Shown one piece after another: positions 18,514-26,008 of a stretch of DNA of 64,000 bases (positions within the stretch are counted from its first letter, which is position 1; each line of letters opens with the position of its first letter). Origin of the DNA: Gaiellasilicea sp963784895. GTDB taxonomy: Bacteria; Actinomycetota; Thermoleophilia; Gaiellales; Gaiellaceae. Location: positions 1 through 64,000 of the forward strand of contig CAWATM010000011.1 in the NCBI GenBank assembly GCA_963784895.1. Direction: 5' to 3'. The position numbers and the translations under genes were made by a program. The notes under the pieces are model-generated. The model was given only the letters and a program-made list of their open reading frames with translations, did not search any database and was not told where the DNA came from.

Positions 18514-19334
18514 AGCCCCTCCTCGGCGACGTAGAGCGGCGTCTCGTCCTCCTCGGGGGCGTCGAGCGCGTGACCTTTGCGCAGCAGCCGCCGCACCTCG
18601 GTGATGTGCTCGGCGAACCGCGGATCCTCGCGGGTCTCCGACCCGCGCGGGTGCGGCAGGTCGACCGGGACGATCCCGGCGATCCGGCCGGGCCGCGCGG
18701 ACATGACGACGACGCGCGTCGAGAGGAAGACGGACTCGGCAATCGAGTGAGTGACGAAGACGACCGTCGAGAGCGTCTCCTGCCAGATCCGCAGCAGCTC
18801 GTTGTTCATCCGCTCGCGCGTCATCTCGTCCAGGGCGCCGAACGGCTCGTCCATCAGGAGCAGCGGCGGCGAGAACGAGAGCGCCCGCGCGATCGAGACG
18901 CGCTGCTGCATCCCGCCCGAGAGCTGCCACGGATGGTGCTTCTCGAAGCCGGTCAGCTCGACGAGGTCGACCATCTCGGCAACACGCAGCTCGCGGCGCT
19001 TCCGATCCCAGCCGGCCATCTCGAGCGGGAGCGCGATGTTCTTCGCCACCGTGCGCCAGTCGTAGAGGACCGCGTCCTGGAAGACGATCCCGTAGTCGCG
19101 GTCGAGCCGGGCGCGGTGCGCGGTCTTGCCGTTGACGAGCACCTCGCCCTCGCTCGGACGGATCAGGTCGCCGATGATCCGGAGGAGCGTCGACTTGCCG
19201 CAGCCGGACGGGCCGATCAGCGAGACGAACTCGCCCGGCTGGACGTCGAGGTCGATCCGCTCGAGCGCGAGCACGTCGCCGCGCTCGAAGCGCTTCGAGA
19301 GCCCTGTGACCGAGACGGCGGCGGCTTCCGTCAT
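18510..19334 (-). CDS. ABC transporter ATP-binding protein (SsuB/TauB/ThiZ-like)
   Basis: A complete 274-residue ABC ATPase. Walker A is SLIGPSGCGKSTLLRIIG, the Q loop VFQDAVLYDWRTV, the signature LSGGMQQRVSIARAL, Walker B LLLMDEPFGALDEMT, and the switch histidine is in VVFVTHSIAESVFLS. A C-terminal tail of about 40 residues ends PLYVAEEGL. The ATG at 19334 overlaps the stop of the upstream permease by 4 bases, and its stop overlaps the next permease start. This coupling shows one operon. Confidence 0.92.
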   Translation of the reverse strand: MTEAAAVSVTGLSKRFERGDVLALERIDLDVQPGEFVSLIGPSGCGKSTLLRIIGDLIRPSEGEVLVNGKTAHRARLDRDYGIVFQDAVLYDWRTVAKNIALPLEMAGWDRKRRELRVAEMVDLVELTGFEKHHPWQLSGGMQQRVSIARALSFSPPLLLMDEPFGALDEMTRERMNNELLRIWQETLSTVVFVTHSIAESVFLSTRVVVMSARPGRIAGIVPVDLPHPRGSETREDPRFAEHITEVRRLLRKGHALDAPEEDETPLYVAEEGL

Positions 19335-20224
19335 GCGACGTTCTCCGGCGCGCGGTGGACGAGCAGCCGCTCCGCGAGCGCGACGACGGCAAAGAAGACG
19401 ATTCCGAGCAGGGCCGCGATGATGTTCGTCGCCCAGAGGCTCTCGGGCGAGGTGATGTAGTACTGGTTGAAGTTGAGGATCGCCCCGGCGAGCCCGTCCT
19501 GGATCGACGAGGGCAGCTCGCCGATGATCGCGCCGACGACCGCCGCCGGCGCCGCGATCTTCAGCGCCGTGAACAGGAACGGAAAGGACGCCGGGATCCG
19601 CAGCTTCCGGAGGATCATCCAGCGGCTCGCGGCATAGGAGCGCATCAGCTCGACCGCGCGCGGATCGGCCGACTGGAGCCCGCGCAGGGTGTTGATCGCG
19701 ACCGGGAAGAAGGTCAGGTAGGCCGCGATGATGGCGACCGCACCCCAGCCGGCGACCGACTCGGGCAGCTTCGGGCTCACCCAGATCACCACCATCGGCG
19801 CGATCGCGAGGATCGGGATCGTCTGCGACGCGACGAGGTAGGGCAGGAAGCCGCGCTGGAGCAGCCTCGACTCCGAGAGCACGACCGCAATCGTGAAGCC
19901 GACCGCGGCGCCGAGCAGGAAGCCCGCGGCCGCCTCCTTCGCCGTGAAGAGGGCGGCGTCGAGGAGGACGTCGATCAGCAGGGGCCCGTTCCGCCTGGAG
20001 GGCTCGAAGAGCTGGCCAACCATGTCGTAGACGTGCGGCATCGTCCGCTCGTTGACCGGGAACGGCCGGGTCAGCTCGACCCGCTCGCCGAACCATTTGT
20101 ACGCCTCCCAGAGCGAGCAGAGCACGATCAGCACCAGGAGGGAGAGTCCGCCGCTCTTCAGCGCGGACTGGCGGGCCTCGCGACGGGAGTCGACGGCCGG
20201 ACGGGCAACTGCGGCGCTCGACAC
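19331..20224 (-). CDS. ABC transporter permease (SsuC/ThiX-like), first gene of the operon
   Basis: A 297-residue membrane permease with the spans LSLLVLIVLCSLWEAYKW, AAAGFLLGAAVGFTIAVVLS and IIAALLGIVFFAVVALAERL. The cytoplasmic coupling loop is MRSYAASRWMILRKLRIPAS. GTG at 20224 follows GGAGGA. Only 34 bases separate it from the divergent amidohydrolase gene, and these contain the shared operator-like palindrome. It is longer than its partner at 17698 because of an extra periplasmic stretch near residues 45-80. Confidence 0.88.
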   Translation of the reverse strand: MSSAAVARPAVDSRREARQSALKSGGLSLLVLIVLCSLWEAYKWFGERVELTRPFPVNERTMPHVYDMVGQLFEPSRRNGPLLIDVLLDAALFTAKEAAAGFLLGAAVGFTIAVVLSESRLLQRGFLPYLVASQTIPILAIAPMVVIWVSPKLPESVAGWGAVAIIAAYLTFFPVAINTLRGLQSADPRAVELMRSYAASRWMILRKLRIPASFPFLFTALKIAAPAAVVGAIIGELPSSIQDGLAGAILNFNQYYITSPESLWATNIIAALLGIVFFAVVALAERLLVHRAPENVA

Positions 20225-20233
20225 GGGTCCTCC

Positions 20234-20252
20234 TTACCACACTGGTTAGGAT
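20234..20252. promoter_or_regulatory. Operator-like palindrome and -10 box in the divergent transporter/amidohydrolase promoter
   Basis: TTACCACACTGGTTA (20234-20248) is an inverted repeat with one mismatch in six base pairs, of the ACCA-N3-TGGT type. TAGGAT (20247-20252) overlaps its right end and ends 6 nt before the amidohydrolase GTG at 20259. A repressor bound here would block both directions. The half-sites are of a kind used by GntR-family proteins, but no regulator gene is visible nearby. Confidence 0.5.
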
Positions 20253-20258
20253 CGCCGC

Positions 20259-21494
20259 GTGCCGCTTGACCCCTCCCGCACCGTTGCCGAGCTGCGCGAG
20301 CTGCGCGAGCTGACCGGCGACGAGAACGGCGCCCAGCGCGTCGCCTGGACGGACACGTGGAAGCGCGCGCAGGAGTGGATGTCGTCGAAGCTCGACGGCA
20401 CCGGTGCGGTGGAGAGCTTCGACGCCGCGGGGAACCAGTGGTGGACGCTCCCGGGCGCCACTGAGGAGGCATTGATCCTCGGCGGCCACCTCGACTCCGT
20501 CCCCAACGGCGGCTGGCTCGACGGGTGCCTGAATGTGATCGCCGGCTCCGAGGTGCTGCGGCGGATCGCCGAGGAAGGCGAGCCGCCGCTGACCGTGCGG
20601 CTCGTCTCGTGGGCCGACGAGGAGGGCGCCCGCTTCGGCCGCTCGCTCTTCGGCTCGTCCGCCGCTGCCGGCTCGATGGCCGACCAGGAGGAGCTGCGTC
20701 AGCTCGAAGACGCGGACGGGATCTCGTTGCCCGACGCGATCTCCGCGTTCGGCGTCGATCTCGACTCGGCGCTCGACGCGCGCTCGGAGCTCGAGAACGC
20801 GGCCGCGTACCTCGAGCTGCACATCGAGCAGGGGCCGGTGCTCGAGTCGATGGATCTCCCGCTCGGCGCCGTCCTCGGCACATTCGGCGTCGAGCGGCAC
20901 CGGATCACCTGGCGCGGCCAGGCGGCCCACGCGGGGTCGACGCCGATGGACCAGCGGCGTGACGCGCTCGCCGGCGCCGCGAAGGTCGCGCTCGAGCTGC
21001 GCGTGATCGCGGCGCGGATCGGCGGCGGCGCGGTGATGACGAGCGGCGGCGTCGTCACGAAGCCGGGGATCGTCACGTCGGTCGTCGAGACGGCCGAGCA
21101 GCTGCTCGACATGCGCCACCTCGACGCGGAGAAGCTCGCGGCGATGAACCGGGCGGCGCGCGAGGCGAGCGAGCGCTTCGCCGCGGAGGAGAACATCGAG
21201 GTCGAGTGGGAGCGGATCTGGCAGATCGAGCCGATCCTCTTCGAACTCGCCGACCTCGCAGACGAGGCAGTGCGCGAGGTGGCGGGAACGTCGCACCGGC
21301 TGCCGAGCGGGCCGCTGCACGACGCCGCAGAGGTCTCGCGTGCCGGCGTCCCGACGGCGATGCTCTTCGTCCAGAGTCTCCGCGGCCTCAGCCACACGAA
21401 GCTCGAGGACACGAAGCCTGAGCACCTCGAGCTCTCCGTCAACGCGCTCGACCGCTTGACGACGAAGACGCTGGCCTGGGCGGCCGGCCGCTGA
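20259..21494 (+). CDS. M20-family Zn amidohydrolase: N-carbamoyl-amino acid hydrolase / beta-ureidopropionase
   Basis: A 411-residue di-zinc amidohydrolase of the allantoate amidohydrolase/L-carbamoylase group. Metal ligands are seen in LGGHLDSVPNGG, ADEEGARFG, LELHIEQGPVLE and, at the end, HTKLEDTK. The dimerisation or lid part has GQAAHAGSTPMDQRRDA. The conserved DG after the first histidine is followed by C (LDGCLNV) where G is usual. It should cleave N-carbamoyl-beta-alanine, the product of the divergent dihydropyrimidinase, to beta-alanine, CO2 and ammonia. Allantoate or carbamoyl-L-amino acids are alternatives. The start is a probable leaderless GTG. Confidence 0.9.
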   Translation: MPLDPSRTVAELRELRELTGDENGAQRVAWTDTWKRAQEWMSSKLDGTGAVESFDAAGNQWWTLPGATEEALILGGHLDSVPNGGWLDGCLNVIAGSEVLRRIAEEGEPPLTVRLVSWADEEGARFGRSLFGSSAAAGSMADQEELRQLEDADGISLPDAISAFGVDLDSALDARSELENAAAYLELHIEQGPVLESMDLPLGAVLGTFGVERHRITWRGQAAHAGSTPMDQRRDALAGAAKVALELRVIAARIGGGAVMTSGGVVTKPGIVTSVVETAEQLLDMRHLDAEKLAAMNRAAREASERFAAEENIEVEWERIWQIEPILFELADLADEAVREVAGTSHRLPSGPLHDAAEVSRAGVPTAMLFVQSLRGLSHTKLEDTKPEHLELSVNALDRLTTKTLAWAAGR

Positions 21495-21523
21495 CGGCCC
21501 CGCCGTCGCCGCCCGCCGCGGTC

Positions 21524-22150
21524 GTGTTCGACTGCGACGGCCTCCTCGTCGACTCGGAGACGTGCTGGACGCGGGCCGAGGAGGAGCTCTTCGAGCGCTA
21601 TGGCAGGAGCTTCGGCGACGCGGACAAGCGGGCGCTGATCGGCACGTCCCTCTACGACGGCTCGCGCATCCTCGAGCGGCTGCTCGACCAGCCCGGCCGA
21701 GCGGAGGCGCTCGGGCGTGAGCTGCTCGAGCTCGTCGAGCGGCGGCTGCTCGAGGAGACGGAGGCGTTCCCCGGGGCGGCCGACCTCGTCGATGAGCTGC
21801 GTGGTCGGCGCGTCCCGGTCGCCGTCGCGTCGAACACACCACACCGCCTGGTCGCGGGAGCGCTCGCCAGCGCCGGTCTCGTGCACCTGTTCGAGGTCGT
21901 CGTCACAGGCGACCAGGTGGCCGAGCCCAAGCCCTCGCCGGACGTCTATCTCCGTGCTTGCGAGCTCCTAGGAGCCCCGCCCGCGCGGTCGATCGGACTC
22001 GAGGACTCGCCCACGGGTGTCGCCGCCGTCCGCGCGGCGGGAATGTTCGCGATCGGGATCCCCTCCTTCCCCGGCGTCGTCCTTGCCGCGGCCGATCTCG
22101 TCGGCGAGTCGCTCGCCGACGCGCAGGTCCGCGCGGCTCTCGGCCTCTAG
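21524..22150 (+). CDS. HAD-superfamily phosphatase/phosphoglucomutase-like
   Basis: A 208-residue haloacid-dehalogenase-type hydrolase of the beta-phosphoglucomutase-like subfamily. The nucleophile motif is MFDCDGLLVDSE, motif II is VAVASNTPH, the lysine lies in AEPKPSPDVYL, and the last motif is LEDSPTGVAAVRAAG. GTG at 21524 is used as start because no better in-frame start exists downstream. A few residues (PAAV) before it look native and may be translated from an upstream start overlapping the amidohydrolase gene. The substrate is not predictable. It follows the amidohydrolase by about 30 bases and may be cotranscribed. Confidence 0.82.
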   Translation: MFDCDGLLVDSETCWTRAEEELFERYGRSFGDADKRALIGTSLYDGSRILERLLDQPGRAEALGRELLELVERRLLEETEAFPGAADLVDELRGRRVPVAVASNTPHRLVAGALASAGLVHLFEVVVTGDQVAEPKPSPDVYLRACELLGAPPARSIGLEDSPTGVAAVRAAGMFAIGIPSFPGVVLAAADLVGESLADAQVRAALGL

Positions 22151-22160
22151 TGGGCGGGCT

Positions 22161-22607
22161 CTAGAGGAAGCGAACCGCCGCCACCCCGGCGGCCACGAGC
22201 GCGATCCCCAGCAGCCGCCCCGGTGTGACCGGGTTCTCGTCGAAGCCGACCCAGCCGAAGTGGTCGACGGCGAGCGAGGCCACCGCCTGGCCGGCGAGGA
22301 TGAAGGCGAAGAGCGCCGCCGCGCCGAGCTTCGGCGCCGTCACGACCGAGCCGAGCACGTAGAACGCACCGAGGAAGCCGCCGACCCAGACCCACCACGG
22401 CGCGGCCCCCAGCTTCTCCGACCCGGGCCAGCCGCGCGCGAAGATCAGCGCCGCCGCCAGCAGCACCGCCGTCCCGACCGCAAACGAGACGAGCGTCGCC
22501 CGCAGCGGGCTACCGGTCCAGCTCGCGAGCTGCGCATTGACCCCGAACTGGATCGGCAGCATCGCGCCCGCGGCGATTGCGAACAGGTAGTACGGCCACG
22601 CCGTCAC
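22161..22607 (-). CDS. YdcZ-type (DUF606) DMT transporter subunit
   Basis: A 148-residue membrane protein with five hydrophobic segments. It starts TAWPYYLFAIAAGAMLPIQFG and has the family block VNAQLASWTGSPLRATLVSF. The C-terminal half-spans are GAAALFAFILAGQAVASLAV and LLGIALVAAGVAAVRFL. GTG at 22607 is the start. DUF606 proteins are half-size drug/metabolite transporter family members that often form dimers. Substrate is unknown. It converges with the HAD gene and is divergent from the secreted protein at 22735. Confidence 0.8.
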   Translation of the reverse strand: MTAWPYYLFAIAAGAMLPIQFGVNAQLASWTGSPLRATLVSFAVGTAVLLAAALIFARGWPGSEKLGAAPWWVWVGGFLGAFYVLGSVVTAPKLGAAALFAFILAGQAVASLAVDHFGWVGFDENPVTPGRLLGIALVAAGVAAVRFL

Positions 22608-22691
22608 GCGCCCATGCTGGCGAGGGCGCCGGACATCCCGCCGGTTGTGCCAATCGCACCGATGTGGTATTTGCCGTCGTGACCGGGGGAC

Positions 22692-22713
22692 GCCGCCGGC
22701 GGGTGCCGGCGGC
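22692..22713. other. GC-rich inverted repeat in the intergenic leader
   Basis: A perfect 9-base stem (22692-22700 with 22705-22713) with a GGGT loop lies 22 bases before the start of the small secreted protein. It may form a 5'-UTR hairpin. The remaining bases between 22608 and 22734 show no gene. Confidence 0.35.
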
Positions 22714-22734
22714 ACTACCACGAAAGGCGGCAGA

Positions 22735-23202
22735 ATGGCCAAGAGAGCAGTGGCCTGGCTGGTCGGTCTCGCGGCGGTCGCGGCGCTTCTCGCGCCGGGC
22801 GCGACGGCGGGAAAGCCGGTGCTCGAGCGCTTCGACATCGACGAGACGGCACCGGATCCGTTCCTGACGGCGGCCTGTGGCGTGCCCGTGACGACACAGG
22901 CGGAAGGACAGGTGATCGTGCGGACGTTCACCGGTGGCGACGCCGGACCGGTGGTCGTGCGGACGCTCAACATCGCGCTCACCGCGACCGCGGGCGACAA
23001 TGTGGTCCGCTTCCGCGACGTCGGTGCGGATGTCGAGCGGATCGAGCCGGACGGCACGGCGATCCTGATGATCATCGGGCAAGTGCCGTTCGACTTCACG
23101 GGCTTGCTCAAGATCGACCTCGAGACCGGGGATGCGATCCTCGAGCCGCAGCGCAGCACCGAGGAGGACCTCGAGGCAGCCTGCGCGACCCTGACGGCCT
23201 GA
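22735..23202 (+). CDS. Small secreted protein of unknown function
   Basis: A 155-residue protein with a signal peptide (AVAWLVGLAAVAALLAPGATA) and an acidic, beta-rich mature part: VLERFDIDETAPDPFLTAACG, then QVIVRTFTGG and RTLNIALTATAGDNVVRF. Two cysteines (in TAACGVP and LEAACATL) may form a disulphide. The start is ATG at 22735 after AAAGGCGG. I do not recognise a family. It ends shortly before a strong terminator, so it is probably a single-gene transcript. Confidence 0.6.
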   Translation: MAKRAVAWLVGLAAVAALLAPGATAGKPVLERFDIDETAPDPFLTAACGVPVTTQAEGQVIVRTFTGGDAGPVVVRTLNIALTATAGDNVVRFRDVGADVERIEPDGTAILMIIGQVPFDFTGLLKIDLETGDAILEPQRSTEEDLEAACATLTA

Positions 23203-23218
23203 CGCTGGATCGCCGGGA

Positions 23219-23243
23219 GCGGGGCTCTTCCACCGAGCCCCGC
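23219..23243 (+). terminator. Terminator hairpin after the small secreted protein
   Basis: A 9-base perfect stem (23219-23227 with 23235-23243) and a 7-base loop begin 17 bases after the stop at 23202. Only a short A-rich tail follows. Confidence 0.55.
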
Positions 23244-23251
23244 AACGGCGA

Positions 23252-23257
23252 TATGCT
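23252..23257 (+). promoter_or_regulatory. -10 box (TATGCT) for leaderless LLM oxidoreductase
   Basis: TATGCT ends 8 nt before the ATG at 23266, and no Shine-Dalgarno sequence lies between. It directly follows the terminator hairpin of the preceding gene. Confidence 0.5.
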
Positions 23258-23265
23258 CGGCTTCG

Positions 23266-24285
23266 ATGCTCGAGTTCGGCGTCACCGTCCTCCCCGATCC
23301 GCCGTACCAGCGTCTGATCGAGCTGACGAAGCTCGCCGAGGCGCAGGGCTTCCAGTACGGCTGGACCTACGACTCGCACGTCCTCTGGCAGGAGTCGATG
23401 CCGGTGATGGCGCTCCTCGCCGACCAGACCTCGACCATCAAGCTCGGCCACATGGTCACGAACCCGGCGATCCGCGACCCGACGGTGCTCGCGAGCGCGT
23501 ACGCCACCCTGCAGGACATTTCGAACGGCCGGATGATCATGGGTGTCGGCCGGGGCGATTCGTCCGTCCGCTATGTCGGCCGCAAGCCGATGAAGGTGGC
23601 CGACTTCGAGGAAGCGCTGCAGATGGTGAAGCCGTTCATGAACGGCGAGGAGGTCACCTGGAACGACAAGCAGCTCCAGCTCAAGTGGGTTCGCCCCGAG
23701 CTGCCCGAGATCGAGATGCATGTCGCCGGCTACGGGCCGAAGGCGCTCGCGGTCGCCGGGCGTCAGGGCGACGGCGTCATCATCCAGCTCGCCGACCCCG
23801 ACATCATCCAGTGGATCATGGACACGGCCCGCAAGGCGGCCGAGGAGGCGGGTCGCGATCCCGCGGCGCTCAAGTGCATCGTCAGCGCGCCGAGCCACAT
23901 CTCCGACGACCTCGCCGACGCACGCGAGCAGGTGCGCTGGTTCCCGGCGATGGTCTCGAACCACGTCCAGGATCTGATCGACCGCTACGGCACCGACGGC
24001 TCGGTCGTGCCGCAGGTGCTGACGGACTACGTGCAGGCGCGGAAGTTCTACGACTACAACGAGCACTCCCGCGTCGGCGCAAAGCACGGCGAGTTCGTCA
24101 CCGACGAGATCTGCGACCGCTTTTGCGTCCTCGGCACCGCCGAGCAGGCGATCGCGAAGCTACGCGAGCTCGAGTCGATCGGCGTCGACCAGTTCAACAT
24201 CTACCTGATGACCCACGGCCAGGAGGAGACGCTCGAGACGTATGGGCGCGACATCCTGCCGCAGTTCAGCGGGGTGAACGCGTAG
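23266..24285 (+). CDS. LLM-class flavin-dependent oxidoreductase (F420/FMN type)
   Basis: A 339-residue bacterial-luciferase-like TIM-barrel protein, as seen in MLEFGVTVLPDPPYQRLIEL, the YDSHVLWQESMPVM block, IKLGHMVTNPAIRDPTVLAS and GRMIMGVGRGDSSVRY. It looks like the TIGR03842-type subgroup, although I cannot run the model. These proteins reduce or oxidise substrates with reduced F420 or FMN. Downstream lies a methyltransferase. To the left are dihydropyrimidinase, its transporter and the carbamoyl amidohydrolase. No PydA/PreA-type dihydropyrimidine dehydrogenase is present, so this enzyme is a candidate for pyrimidine reduction, by inference only. Confidence 0.85.
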   Translation: MLEFGVTVLPDPPYQRLIELTKLAEAQGFQYGWTYDSHVLWQESMPVMALLADQTSTIKLGHMVTNPAIRDPTVLASAYATLQDISNGRMIMGVGRGDSSVRYVGRKPMKVADFEEALQMVKPFMNGEEVTWNDKQLQLKWVRPELPEIEMHVAGYGPKALAVAGRQGDGVIIQLADPDIIQWIMDTARKAAEEAGRDPAALKCIVSAPSHISDDLADAREQVRWFPAMVSNHVQDLIDRYGTDGSVVPQVLTDYVQARKFYDYNEHSRVGAKHGEFVTDEICDRFCVLGTAEQAIAKLRELESIGVDQFNIYLMTHGQEETLETYGRDILPQFSGVNA

Positions 24286-24353
24286 AGCCGACGGACGAAG
24301 TCAGGCGCCGTTGGGACGCGGCGGCGGTCGGATGGGAGGCCGAGCGCGAGAAG

Positions 24354-25091
24354 GTGGCCGCGGTCAACGCCCCCGTGACCGACGCCCTCGTCGCAGCGAT
24401 CTCGCCTGCGCCGGGTGACCTCGTGCTCGACCTCGCAGCCGGTACCGGCGACGTTGCCGAGGCGGTCGCGGCGCGCGGCGCGCGAGTGATCGCGACCGAC
24501 CTCTCGCCCGTGATGGTCGAGGCCGCCCGCCGGCGCGGGCTCGCCGGCGTCGAGCACCGCGTCATGGACATGCAGGCGATCGACCTGCCCGACGGCAGCG
24601 TCGATGCGGTCGTCTCCCGCTTCGGATACATGCTCGTCCCCGACCCGGCGCGCGCGCTCGGCGAGAGCCGCCGCGTGCTCAAGCAGGGCGCTCCGCTTGC
24701 CTTCGCGACGTGGGCACCGGCGAAGCGGAACCCGTGGGCGACTGCCTACGGCCCGGTGCTGATCGAGCGCGGCCTCCAGGAGCCGCCGCGCCCGGACGAG
24801 CCGGGCCAGTTCGCGCTCAGCGAACCGGAGCGGATCGAGCAGCTCGTCCGCCCCGCCGGATTCGACGAGATCTCCGTCGAGGAGGTACCTGTCGAGTACC
24901 GGTTCGCGGGCTGGGAGGACTACCGTCGCGTCATGACGAGCCTCGCCGCATCACTACGCCAGACGCTCCACGAGCTCGACGACGATCTCCGCGCCGATGT
25001 CGATGAGGGAGCCCGCGCCAGGCTCGAGCGCTTCGACGGTCCGGACGGCTATGTGATTCCGGGCGTGGCCCTGGTCACGACGGCACGCTAG
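24354..25091 (+). CDS. Class I SAM-dependent methyltransferase, start codon unresolved
   Basis: The SAM-binding motif VLDLAAGTGDVAEAVAARG is followed by RVIATDLSPVMVEAARRRG and the post-motif VMDMQAIDLPDGSVDAVVSR, typical of UbiE/Coq5-like small-molecule methyltransferases. GTG at 24354 is the first standard start in frame. The protein-like N-terminus (TDEVRRRWDAAAVGWEAER), however, extends back to about 24,279, where no ATG, GTG or TTG exists. Either the start has been lost to a base error or translation couples from the LLM gene, whose stop is at 24285. Substrate is unknown. Confidence 0.72.
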   Translation: MAAVNAPVTDALVAAISPAPGDLVLDLAAGTGDVAEAVAARGARVIATDLSPVMVEAARRRGLAGVEHRVMDMQAIDLPDGSVDAVVSRFGYMLVPDPARALGESRRVLKQGAPLAFATWAPAKRNPWATAYGPVLIERGLQEPPRPDEPGQFALSEPERIEQLVRPAGFDEISVEEVPVEYRFAGWEDYRRVMTSLAASLRQTLHELDDDLRADVDEGARARLERFDGPDGYVIPGVALVTTAR

Positions 25092-25105
25092 GAGCTCGTG
25101 GCGGC

Positions 25106-25987
25106 GTGCCAACGACCGTGCCGCTGCCCTCGGTGGAACAGGGACGGGTGGTCGTCGCGGCACCCGACCGAGGTCCAGGGAACTGGGCCGGCGCTCCGCA
25201 TGCGATCCTCGACGCGGGCGTCTACTGGCTCAGCTACCGGATCCGCACCAAGAGCCGCGGCACCGACACCGTGGTCGCGCGCTCCGCAGACGGGAAGCGG
25301 TTCGAGACAATGGCAACGATTGAGCGGGACGCATTCGGGACGGACTCCTTCGAGCGCCCGTGCCTCGTGAGGCGGCCGCACGGCGGCTGGCGGCTCTATG
25401 TCTGCTGCGCGAAACCTGGGTCCAAGCACTGGTGGATCGAGGCGATCGACGCGGACGACCCGTCCGGGTTGCCTGCCGGCGAGCGAACGGTCGTCTTCCC
25501 CGGCTCGGCAACACTCGCTGTGAAGGATCCGCTCGTTGAGGTCAGTGGGCCGGGTGCTTGGCGGGCGTGGATCTGCTGCCACCCGCTGACGGAGCCGGGC
25601 GAGGAGGATCGGATGACAACGGCCTACGCCACCAGCGCCGACGGGCTGTCGTGGGACTGGCACGGTGAGGTACTGCGCCCCACTCCGGGCATGTGGGACC
25701 AGCGCGGCGCGCGGATCACGACCGTCCTGAGCTCTCAGCCGCTCGTCGTGTTGTACGACGGCCGCGCGACCGCCGAGGAGAACTGGTTCGAGAAGACGGG
25801 GATCGCGCGGCACGAAGACGGTGTTCTCGCTCCCGACCCGGGCGGTCCGGCAGCAACGTCGCCCTACTCGGACGGCGCGCTCCGTTACGCGGCCGCCGTG
25901 CCGCTGCCCGACGGGCGCACACGGTTCTACTTCGAGGCGGCCGGACCCGACGGTGCGCACGACCTCTGGACGAGCATCAGCTCCTGA
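25106..25987 (+). CDS. Beta-propeller protein resembling GH43/GH32-type glycosidases
   Basis: A 293-residue protein built of repeated beta blades: GNWAGAPHAILDAGVYWLSYR, TDTVVARSADGKRFETM, GGWRLYVCCAKPGSKHWW, TTAYATSADGLSWDWHGE and YAAAVPLPDGRTRFYFEA. This alternation of 'exposed D.. YWLSYR' and 'SADGxxxE' units is typical of five-bladed propeller glycosidase-like proteins. There is no signal peptide, so it is cytoplasmic. GTG at 25106 is the start, after a GGAGCT site. Catalytic carboxylates cannot be assigned with confidence, so enzyme activity is only possible. Confidence 0.55.
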   Translation: MPTTVPLPSVEQGRVVVAAPDRGPGNWAGAPHAILDAGVYWLSYRIRTKSRGTDTVVARSADGKRFETMATIERDAFGTDSFERPCLVRRPHGGWRLYVCCAKPGSKHWWIEAIDADDPSGLPAGERTVVFPGSATLAVKDPLVEVSGPGAWRAWICCHPLTEPGEEDRMTTAYATSADGLSWDWHGEVLRPTPGMWDQRGARITTVLSSQPLVVLYDGRATAEENWFEKTGIARHEDGVLAPDPGGPAATSPYSDGALRYAAAVPLPDGRTRFYFEAAGPDGAHDLWTSISS

Positions 25988-26008
25988 GCTCCCCCGCGGC
26001 GCGCCCCG

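Noticed and set aside
18510..21842. Very long minus-strand open frame of over 1,100 codons
   Set aside because: It is antisense or out of frame to the amidohydrolase and contains arginine-rich, motif-free text; such shadows arise in GC-rich DNA. Only the ATPase part (18510-19334) is real.
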